From assembly GCA_023480765.1 (NCBI GenBank), contig JAMCWZ010000055.1:1-16533 (forward strand): a DNA stretch of 16,533 bases, given 5' to 3'. Made by a program: the position numbers and the translations under genes. Of this stretch, positions 7,042-13,179 are shown one piece after another. The stretch's first letter is position 1; each line of letters begins with the position of its first letter. This DNA is from Nitrospirota bacterium (GTDB lineage Bacteria; Nitrospirota_A; Leptospirillia; Leptospirillales; Leptospirillaceae). The notes beneath the pieces were generated by a model. It had not been told where the DNA came from. It made no database searches and saw only the letters and a list, made by a program, of their open reading frames with translations.

Positions 7042-8634
7042 ATGTCCACGTCTTCCCCACTATTGAAAGATCACGTTGAGCCTCTTTCGCTTGTCCCTTC
7101 AACTCCCCCTTCCATTCTGAAAAGAGTTCTCTTTGTCTGGCTCCCGGTCAGCCCTATTTTCCCCGTCGGAATTGGATATCTTGTCAACTGGCTTCATCGG
7201 CATCATCCGGAAGTGGAAATTTCTGTCCTGGACCTCACGCAGGTTCCTGAAGGTGCTGTCAAGAAGGAGTTGGCAAGGAAAATTTCCGAATTCCAGCCGG
7301 ATCTTCTTGCTTTTTCGTGGAGAGATGTCCAGATTTTTGCCCCGCATGAGGGGGATAATTCCCTCCGGCGTGCATTCGAGTTTTATTATTCTCCCAATCC
7401 TCTGGTTCGGGCCAGGGCGGCTTTGGATGGCCTTCGGATGGTCTGGAAATACAAGAACGAGTTCAATAAAAAGCTTCGTTTGATCAAAGAGGGAATCCGA
7501 CTTGCCCCCAAGGCCCGGGTGATGGTTGGAGGCGGTGCTTTTTCCGTTTTCGCGGATCAGATCATAAAACTCCTTCCGGAAGGGGTGATCGGGGTTGTCG
7601 GAGAAGGGGAAGACGCGATCGTTAAAATCGTTGAAGGAAAGCCCGTCGATGATGACAGGGTCATTTACCGGAAAAATGGCAAGACGATTCGGGGAAAGAA
7701 GGAGGGGGGGGTTGCCATCCGAAGCGCACCCTATGACCTTCGGTATCTTGAAAGTGTTTTTGAAGGCCATGAGTTTTATCACAGGACGATGGTCGGAATT
7801 CAGACGAAACGCGGATGTCCTTATGGATGTTCGTTTTGTCTCTATACCTATATTGAGGGAAAGAGGGTCTATTACCGGGACCCGGAAGACATTGTCAATG
7901 AAATGCGTCAATACTATGACCAGTGGGGAATCCGGAACTTCTGGTTTGCCGATGCGCAGTTCATTCCGGGGGTCAAGGCGATTCCGGAAGCAATGGATTT
8001 GCTGAAAGCCTTGCGGGACAGCGGGATGAAAATCAGCTGGAGCGGTTATATCCGGACGAGCCTTATTTCGCCGGAGATGGCGAAACTCATGGTGGAGTCC
8101 GGAATGGGGGATCTCGAAGTTTCCGTGACGTCCGGATCACAGGAAATCCTGGACTCTCTCCGTATGGGATTCCGTCTGGACCAGCTTGTGGAAGGGTGTC
8201 GTAATCTGCGTGATGCAGGGTACAAGGGAAATATCATTCTCAATTACTCCCTGAATGCTCCGGGGGAAACAGAAGAAACATTGCGCGAGTCCATCCGGTC
8301 CTATGAATCGATCTGTTCTATCTTTGGTGAGGACAGGGTTTATCCGATGGTTTTTTTTCTGGCGGTCCAGCCTCATACAGGCTTTGAAAAAAGACTCATG
8401 CGGGAAGGTTACCTCGAAGAAGACTATAATCCGATTACGCTGAACCCGGTCACTATCCGAAAGCTTCTCTACAACCCCGGACGTTTGGGAAAAATGATTG
8501 CAAGGGCATGTCTTCTGGCATGGGATGAAGAGCCGATGAAGATAGGGCGGGCTGTCATGAGAGAGCTGGCTTCGGTATTGGGAAAAACATCTCCTCCCCG
8601 TTCGTCTTCCTTGGAAGCACCGAGTCCTTCCTAA
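7042..8634 (+). CDS. B12-binding-type radical SAM protein in the quinone unit
   Basis: 530 residues from ATG 7042, with GGGAG 9 bases upstream and the ubiE stop one base before. The N-terminal part (about 25-200) looks like a cobalamin-binding Rossmann domain: PVGIGYLVNWLHRHHPEVEI, FQPDLLAFSWRDVQIF, VMVGGGAFSVFADQI, VVGEGEDAIVKIV. No DxHxxG motif is visible, as is usual for the class. The radical SAM core carries the cluster motif CPYGCSFC (Cys 259, 263, 266) after GIQTKRG, then FWFADAQFIPG and a TIM-barrel-like region to about 450. The tail is Ser/Pro-rich (TSPPRSSSLEAPSPS). Family members methylate unreactive carbons or rearrange or cyclise lipids; here a role on the quinone ring or prenyl chain is inferred from context only. 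The exact family is not recognised. Confidence 0.85.
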   Translation: MSTSSPLLKDHVEPLSLVPSTPPSILKRVLFVWLPVSPIFPVGIGYLVNWLHRHHPEVEISVLDLTQVPEGAVKKELARKISEFQPDLLAFSWRDVQIFAPHEGDNSLRRAFEFYYSPNPLVRARAALDGLRMVWKYKNEFNKKLRLIKEGIRLAPKARVMVGGGAFSVFADQIIKLLPEGVIGVVGEGEDAIVKIVEGKPVDDDRVIYRKNGKTIRGKKEGGVAIRSAPYDLRYLESVFEGHEFYHRTMVGIQTKRGCPYGCSFCLYTYIEGKRVYYRDPEDIVNEMRQYYDQWGIRNFWFADAQFIPGVKAIPEAMDLLKALRDSGMKISWSGYIRTSLISPEMAKLMVESGMGDLEVSVTSGSQEILDSLRMGFRLDQLVEGCRNLRDAGYKGNIILNYSLNAPGETEETLRESIRSYESICSIFGEDRVYPMVFFLAVQPHTGFEKRLMREGYLEEDYNPITLNPVTIRKLLYNPGRLGKMIARACLLAWDEEPMKIGRAVMRELASVLGKTSPPRSSSLEAPSPS

Positions 8635-9147
8635 GTGGAAGAAGATTTCGTTGTTTATCGGGAAGGAGTCTCCGGATGGGAGACCTTAAACACTGTTCCT
8701 CCGGGAATACGCCTTCTTCTGGGAATTGATGGTTCCCTGACGCGAACGCTCGAGTTTATTGGATGCGGTCCTGTGACTGTCGAGATGCTTCCACCGCCTT
8801 TCCCAGATTCCCGGCTTGTCAATTTATGTTTGCCGAATCTGGGCCCTGTTGTTCAGGCCTTGACGCGTATTCCCACCCCAATTTCTCCGGAAGACAGGGA
8901 AATCCTGCAGGATAGCCAACCGATTGGTCCTGCCTTGTCGAAAAAAAAAGGGCCATTGATCCGGGAGGGGCTTACGATTCTCAAGTCATCAGGAATTGCT
9001 CTGGAAATTCCGGAAGTGCGACGTCATCAGGATGTTCTGTGGAGCAGGATCTACGATCTCGTTGTATACCCTGTACCGAGGCTGACCATACAGGAATGGA
9101 TCCTTCCGCGACTGCAGGGCATTCTGGAAAAGGTTCATCTTCCATGA
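8635..9147 (+). CDS. Chorismate lyase (UbiC)-like protein
   Basis: 170 residues starting at GTG directly after the TAA of the radical SAM gene and in the same frame. The pattern matches chorismate lyase, which splits chorismate into 4-hydroxybenzoate and pyruvate: LLLGIDGSLTRTLEFIG (27-43), a segment LVNLCLPNLGPVVQALTRIP (61-80, preceded by Arg 60) aligning with the REILL...P region of E. coli UbiC, SQPIGPALSKK (94-104), WSRIY (136-140), and LTIQEWILP (150-158), where Glu154 corresponds to the catalytic Glu of the family. Overall similarity is remote, so the call rests on these anchors plus the UbiA neighbour. It overlaps ubiA by ATGA (9144-9147). No clear ribosome site is seen, so translation may depend on reinitiation after the preceding gene. 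Confidence 0.7.
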   Translation: MEEDFVVYREGVSGWETLNTVPPGIRLLLGIDGSLTRTLEFIGCGPVTVEMLPPPFPDSRLVNLCLPNLGPVVQALTRIPTPISPEDREILQDSQPIGPALSKKKGPLIREGLTILKSSGIALEIPEVRRHQDVLWSRIYDLVVYPVPRLTIQEWILPRLQGILEKVHLP

Positions 9148-10007
9148 ACACTGTGATTGCCATACTCGATCTGATCAGGTTTCGTCGTCCCGTGGGGACG
9201 CTTCTTCTTTTTATGCCGGCTTTGTGGGGACTCCTGGCAGCATGGGGGGGAAAACCGCCTGTTTCCATGATCTTGCTGTTTGGAACGGGCGCTTTCGTGA
9301 TGCGATCGGCCGGATGCGCCATTAATGACATCCTGGACAGGAATGTCGATGGAAAAGTCTGGAGGACGCGCGATCGTCCCTTGCCTTCCGGAAGGCTGAG
9401 TCTTCGGGCAGCCTGGCTTGTATTTCTGGCTCTTTCCCTCGTTGCTGCAAGCCTACTTCTGTTTTTGCACCCCCTGACACGAATGATTGCCCTGGCAGGT
9501 TTCGGGGCAACAATGCTCTATCCCCTGATGAAAAGATTCATGCCTCTTCCGCAGGTCTTCATGGGGATCCCCTTCGGAATGACGGCCCCCCTGATGGCAT
9601 GGGCTGAAGGCAGGGGAACTCTGGATTGGCCTGCCTTCATGATTGCACTGGGGGGGCTTTTTTGGGCAACAACCTATGATCTGGTATATGCGATTGCGGA
9701 CAGGGAAGACGATATCAAGGCGGGCATCTGTTCTGGAGCGGTCACCTTTGGAGATCGCTTGTGGATGGCGATCCTCCTGTTTGGCATGTCCTCCGCGTTG
9801 TTTCTCTGGTCGGCGGGGGCTGATCTCGGACTAAACCGTTTCTATCCCTGGACTGTCGGGATCTTTGTGCTGTTTATGGTATGGCAATCTCTCGCTGTCC
9901 GAAAAGGAATGTCTCCTGAAGGAGCATTGTCCTGTTTCAAGTCACACGTCTGGATCGGTTTGATTATCGCATCCGGGATGTGGTTTGAGGGTCCTGTCCT
10001 TGTGTGA
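9144..10007 (+). CDS. ubiA: 4-Hydroxybenzoate polyprenyltransferase
   Basis: Integral membrane prenyltransferase that attaches the isoprenoid tail to 4-hydroxybenzoate. The 287-residue protein carries both aspartate-rich Mg-diphosphate motifs: AINDILDRNVDGKVWRTRDR (59-78; Asp 62, 65, 69) followed by PLPSG, and YAIADREDDIKAG (182-194). Other UbiA anchors are YPLMKRFMPLPQVFMG (126-141), the FWATTYDLVYA segment (173-183) and the C-terminal CFKSHVWIGL. Several hydrophobic helices surround these motifs. This is a UbiA-proper pattern, not MenA or a heme O synthase. The ATG lies inside the stop of the UbiC-like gene. It is the last gene of the unit, and a 255-base gap with a new promoter follows. 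Confidence 0.95.
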   Translation: MNTVIAILDLIRFRRPVGTLLLFMPALWGLLAAWGGKPPVSMILLFGTGAFVMRSAGCAINDILDRNVDGKVWRTRDRPLPSGRLSLRAAWLVFLALSLVAASLLLFLHPLTRMIALAGFGATMLYPLMKRFMPLPQVFMGIPFGMTAPLMAWAEGRGTLDWPAFMIALGGLFWATTYDLVYAIADREDDIKAGICSGAVTFGDRLWMAILLFGMSSALFLWSAGADLGLNRFYPWTVGIFVLFMVWQSLAVRKGMSPEGALSCFKSHVWIGLIIASGMWFEGPVLV

Positions 10008-10082
10008 GTTTTTCATGTTTTCAAAGACAAGGCTCTATGGTAGGATCGGACCGTTTGGATCATGGGACAGGTGGGTTCCCTC

Positions 10083-10111
10083 TTGAGATTGGGAAACCGG
10101 TGGGTTATAGT
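10083..10111 (+). promoter_or_regulatory. Strong sigma70-type promoter for the small membrane genes
   Basis: TTGAGA (10083-10088), exactly 17 bases, then TATAGT (10106-10111); each hexamer differs from consensus at one position. The start site would be about 10118, giving a leader of some 145 bases before the ORF at 10263. The rest of the gap 10008-10262 holds no recognisable gene apart from a possible 12-codon reading frame. Confidence 0.65.
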
Positions 10112-10262
10112 CAAGACTGGTAATTCCCTAAAAGGGCTTTTGGAAACCGCGACCTTCCATCCGGGTGAAATATGGCATCATAGTTCCTTTATCCTATTGC
10201 CCCGGTAAACGAAGGAAGAACGGTGAGTGTCAAGGGAACAGAGGAAAAGACAGGAGGCTGAA

Positions 10263-10379
10263 ATGATCTTGACGGTTGGTAACTGGGGGTTCTTTCAATG
10301 GGCCCTTCTGTTGGGTGTTGGAACGTTGATTGTTTCTGGCTGGTTTATGGTCATTAACGCGATCTACCACAACAAGTAA
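10263..10379 (+). CDS. 38-residue single-helix membrane protein
   Basis: Short reading frame beginning MILTVGNWGFFQWALLLG and ending INAIYHNK, with one long hydrophobic segment (about 8-32) and a short basic end, so probably one transmembrane helix. AGGAGG lies 5 bases before the ATG, one of the best ribosome sites in the window, and a promoter lies upstream, which together argue for a real gene. Size and shape recall accessory subunits of respiratory complexes such as cbb3 or bd oxidases, but no signature confirms that. The next small membrane gene begins 32 bases later. Confidence 0.65.
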   Translation: MILTVGNWGFFQWALLLGVGTLIVSGWFMVINAIYHNK

Positions 10380-10411
10380 GAACAGTTTCTGGGAGAGGGA
10401 CACGGAGGAAT

Positions 10412-10600
10412 ATGTCTTTTACAGGGGACATCCGGAAAATGTGGACTGACTCCAAGCCCGTTTTTTTTATTCTCTCCGGGGCGGTTTTTCTCTTTGTCCT
10501 TCTCCTGTTGTCCATGTTGTGGGGGGTGTTTGGTCAGGACACCTTCAAGGCTCATACGGTTCTTCCCGCTGTCCACCCACAAGACAACAAAAACCCCTAG
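10412..10600 (+). CDS. 62-residue single-helix membrane protein
   Basis: Begins MSFTGDIRKMWTDSKP, followed by a strong hydrophobic helix FFILSGAVFLFVLLLLSMLW (about 18-37) and a polar tail ending HPQDNKNP. GGAGG precedes the ATG. It probably has one transmembrane helix. It sits between the 38-residue gene and the MFS transporter, on the same strand and downstream of the same promoter. Function is not recognised; an accessory role in a membrane complex is a guess. Confidence 0.65.
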   Translation: MSFTGDIRKMWTDSKPVFFILSGAVFLFVLLLLSMLWGVFGQDTFKAHTVLPAVHPQDNKNP

Positions 10601-10601
10601 G

Positions 10602-10618
10602 CCGAGTCCCGGATTCGG
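10602..10618. terminator. Hairpin just after the small membrane genes
   Basis: CCGAGT (10602-10607) pairs with ATTCGG (10613-10618), including one G-T pair, around a 5-base loop, starting directly after the TAG at 10598-10600. No T tract follows, so intrinsic termination is uncertain; it may be an attenuating or RNA-processing hairpin. Confidence 0.35.
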
Positions 10619-10625
10619 TCTCATG

Positions 10626-10652
10626 ACGCTCTCTTTCTCAGTGGAAGAGCGT
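10626..10652. repeat. Second hairpin in the leader of the MFS gene
   Basis: A perfect 7-base stem ACGCTCT (10626-10632) and AGAGCGT (10646-10652) with a 13-base loop, immediately after the hairpin at 10602-10618. Confidence 0.35.
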
Positions 10653-10660
10653 TCCCGCCT

Positions 10661-10690
10661 TTGGAAAGACATTTTTGGAAAGTCCTTTCC
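10661..10690. repeat. Direct repeat plus palindrome upstream of the MFS gene
   Basis: TTGGAAAG occurs at 10661-10668 and 10675-10682, a spacing of 14 bases. The second copy runs into the palindrome GGAAAGTCCTTTCC (10677-10690). This has the geometry of a possible regulator site, but no promoter was recognised next to it. Confidence 0.3.
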
Positions 10691-10748
10691 TGTCCCTGCG
10701 TCTAGGTGATCAAGAACAAAAGTCAGCGTTGTTTCTGGAAGGAAGCAT

Positions 10749-12128
10749 ATGGAAAAGGAAGATTTGACCCCCCTCGAGAAAAAGACATTAATGAGTCTTA
10801 GTCTCATATTTTCAATCAGAATGTTTGGTCTCTTTATCGTTTTGCCGGTCATTAGTCTTTATGCCCGGAAAATGCCCGGATCGGATCCCTTTTGGCTTGG
10901 ACTGGCGCTGGGAGGGTACGGTTTGACACAGGCTCTGTTCCAGGTTCCTTTCGGGATGTTGTCCGACAAGCTTGGAAGAAAGCCTGTTATTGCAATGGGT
11001 CTCATTATTTTCTTTCTGGGGTCCGTCGTTGCGGCGGAGGCCCACTCGGTGGAGACACTCTTCCTGGGGAGACTTCTTCAGGGGGCAGGAGCCATCGCGT
11101 CGGTCATCATCGCCTTGATGGCAGATTTGACCCGGGAAGAAGTGCGTACCCGTGCCATGGCCGGAATCGGGATGTCGATCGGGCTGGCATTTGCCATGGG
11201 AATGATTGTAGGCCCGATTGTCGGAGCTCATTGGGATGTTTCTGTTCTTTTCTGGATGACGGCAGCCCTTTCTCTTCTGTCTCTCGTCATTCTTTTTGCC
11301 GTTGTCCCCAACCCGCAGGGTGCAGTCCAGAAAAACGAGATGGAGCTTTCCATTGACCAATTGGGATACGTTCTCCGTGTTCCGTCGCTTTTAAGAATGG
11401 ATTTGTCCGTCTTTGTGCTTCATTCGTCCCTGACAGCCGTGTTTGTCAGTTTCCCGATCCTTCTGTCTTCCTATATGCCGGAAAAAGCGATGTGGCATGT
11501 CTATCTTCCGGTGATTAGATCGGAAGAGCACACGTCTGATCCCGGCATGATCTATGCCGAAAAAAAGAAGAAACTCAAACAGACATTTCTGTTTTCGATT
11601 CTTTTGATCATCGTGAGCTTCTTGATCTTCCTGTCGGGCTATACGAACAAGGTCGGACTGATTGCAGGGTTAACGATCTTTTTTATTGGGTTCAATCTTC
11701 TCGAACCACTTATGCCCTCCATTATGACCCGATTTGTCCGGACAAAAACCCGGGGAACTTCATCCGGGGTCTTTAACATGAGTCAGTTTTTGGGGGCTTT
11801 TGTCGGTGGAAGTGCGGGAGGCTATCTCGTTTCCATTTCAGACAAGGTTTTGTTTGGTGGCCTCTTGATTCTTTCGGTTGTCTGGTTTCTCGTGAGTCTG
11901 GGGCTGACCGATCCCAATCATCTTCAGATCTTTGAACGGGAACTGGGAGCCGAAGTCAATGACCCATCGCCTATCTGCAGGCAGGTTGGGGCAATGACCG
12001 GGGTCATCGATTGCCGGTATCTGGAGAAAACGAAAACACTTTGGGTCAAGTATCTTAAAACGGACCTTTCTTCCGATGATCTGAACCGGAAACTGGAAAG
12101 CCTGATCGCCAACAGTCCGGCCCAATAG
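10749..12128 (+). CDS. YajR-like MFS transporter (sequence interrupted by adapter)
   Basis: Inner-membrane major facilitator superfamily protein of 459 residues, closest in pattern to E. coli YajR, a 12-helix transporter with a soluble C-terminal YAM domain. MFS motif A is GMLSDKLGRK (69-78) and RLLQGAGAI (108-116) follows in helix 4. Other YajR-like parts are the MIYAEKKKKLKQ loop, a PSIMTRF segment and GVFNMSQFLGAFVGGSAGGY. Residues about 395-455 are polar with a ferredoxin-like pattern (GVIDCRYLEKTKTLWVKYL). Residues 257-263 (RSEEHTS) come from an Illumina adapter and replace what should be hydrophobic helix sequence, so this translation is not the true protein. GGAAGGA precedes the ATG. 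Substrate unknown. Confidence 0.85.
   Translation: MEKEDLTPLEKKTLMSLSLIFSIRMFGLFIVLPVISLYARKMPGSDPFWLGLALGGYGLTQALFQVPFGMLSDKLGRKPVIAMGLIIFFLGSVVAAEAHSVETLFLGRLLQGAGAIASVIIALMADLTREEVRTRAMAGIGMSIGLAFAMGMIVGPIVGAHWDVSVLFWMTAALSLLSLVILFAVVPNPQGAVQKNEMELSIDQLGYVLRVPSLLRMDLSVFVLHSSLTAVFVSFPILLSSYMPEKAMWHVYLPVIRSEEHTSDPGMIYAEKKKKLKQTFLFSILLIIVSFLIFLSGYTNKVGLIAGLTIFFIGFNLLEPLMPSIMTRFVRTKTRGTSSGVFNMSQFLGAFVGGSAGGYLVSISDKVLFGGLLILSVVWFLVSLGLTDPNHLQIFERELGAEVNDPSPICRQVGAMTGVIDCRYLEKTKTLWVKYLKTDLSSDDLNRKLESLIANSPAQ
11517..11539 (+). other. Embedded Illumina TruSeq adapter (assembly contamination)
   Basis: The 23 bases starting AGATCGGAAGAGCACACGTC and ending TGA are identical to the TruSeq read-through adapter; the match stops where the adapter would continue ACTCCAG. 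In the reading frame it gives RSEEHTS, a peptide well known as adapter contamination in protein databases. It preserves the frame, so the gene looks intact. Confidence 0.97.
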
Positions 12129-12135
12129 GTCCCCG

Positions 12136-13179
12136 ATGCCGTCCTCCCAACGACTTTTTGTTGCGATGCTTGTCCTCTTGGGCTTGTTGGGGGCCGGCAC
12201 TTTCGGATACATGGAAATCGAACACTGGAATTTTGTCGATTCCCTGTTTATGACGGCCATTACGCTGTCTACGGTCGGCTATCAGACGGTTCATCCCCTT
12301 GATCAATCAGGTAAATATTTTACAATTTTGTTGATTGTTGGTGGTGTTGGTACGGTTGGTTATGCAATCGCCACCTTGAGTGAATTGATCCTTGAGGGTC
12401 ATGTCTATAAGTTGCTGGGAATCCGGAAAATGGACCGAAAAATCGGGTCTCTGAAAGATCATGTTATTGTGTGCGGGTATGGGAAGATCGGGTCTCTTGT
12501 TATTCCCGGCCTGGTGGAGAGAGCCATCCCGTTTGTCCTCATCGAGGAAAATCCCCAGATTGCACGGGAGGCCGTCGAAAAAGGATACCTTACCGTAGAG
12601 GGAAATGCCTCTGAGGAAGAAGTCTTGAAAAAAGCCGGTATTGAAAGGGCCCGTTCACTTTTGGTGACGCCTTCTTCCCGGCCTGCGGATTCCGTGTATA
12701 TCACGATGAGTTCGCGCCTTGATAATCCCGGGCTGTCCATTATTGCCCTGGCAAGTGATCCCAAGACGGAATCCAAACTCCTGAAAGCCGGAGCGACCCG
12801 TGTTGTCTCTCCCTTTGTTCTGGGCAGCCACCGCATGCTTCTGGCATTAACCCAGCCCACCATACTGGACGTTCTCGACCGGGTCGTTTCTCCCGAAAGT
12901 GGAGGATTTGTTTTTGACGAAATTTCGATTCCGGAAGGTTCCCGTTTTGATGGGAGAACGGTGTCGGAGTTTTCGCAGGATCTCGGGATCAAATTTCATA
13001 TTATCGCTATCCAATCCAAAGGCCTGTCCCGCCTCGTCTTGCCGACAGCAGAGACCATCATCTCTGCCAGGGATCAGATGGTGGTGATTGGTACCCGTGA
13101 AGATATCCTGCGGGTAAAGGAAAATCTGGGATTGCCATCCGATTTATACGAGAGGGGACAATCTTTTGAAACCGCCTGA
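12136..13179 (+). CDS. Two-helix potassium channel with RCK (TrkA-N/TrkA-C) domain
   Basis: 347-residue membrane protein of the MthK/Kch type. TM1 is about 7-28, followed by a pore loop FVDSLFMTAITLSTVGYQTV (33-52) and TM2 GKYFTILLIVGGVGTVGYAI (59-78). The cytoplasmic RCK domain starts HVIVCGYGKIGSLV (109-122), a Rossmann GxGxxG nucleotide site, and a TrkA-C-like domain covers about 250-335. The selectivity filter reads TVGYQ instead of TVGYG. The ATG is 7 bases after the MFS stop without a strong ribosome site, and Met 11 is an alternative start. It overlaps the argD start by 14 bases. Likely a ligand-gated K+ channel, with gating by nucleotide or divalent ions inferred from the family. Confidence 0.88.
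   Translation: MPSSQRLFVAMLVLLGLLGAGTFGYMEIEHWNFVDSLFMTAITLSTVGYQTVHPLDQSGKYFTILLIVGGVGTVGYAIATLSELILEGHVYKLLGIRKMDRKIGSLKDHVIVCGYGKIGSLVIPGLVERAIPFVLIEENPQIAREAVEKGYLTVEGNASEEEVLKKAGIERARSLLVTPSSRPADSVYITMSSRLDNPGLSIIALASDPKTESKLLKAGATRVVSPFVLGSHRMLLALTQPTILDVLDRVVSPESGGFVFDEISIPEGSRFDGRTVSEFSQDLGIKFHIIAIQSKGLSRLVLPTAETIISARDQMVVIGTREDILRVKENLGLPSDLYERGQSFETA

Noticed and set aside
7099..7911. Minus-strand frame of 270 codons
   Set aside because: Antisense shadow of the radical SAM gene, whose cluster motif and operon position are clear.
11511..11545. Reading the RSEEHTS segment as a novel functional insert in the transporter
   Set aside because: The DNA equals a sequencing adapter for 23 bases, so contamination explains it fully.
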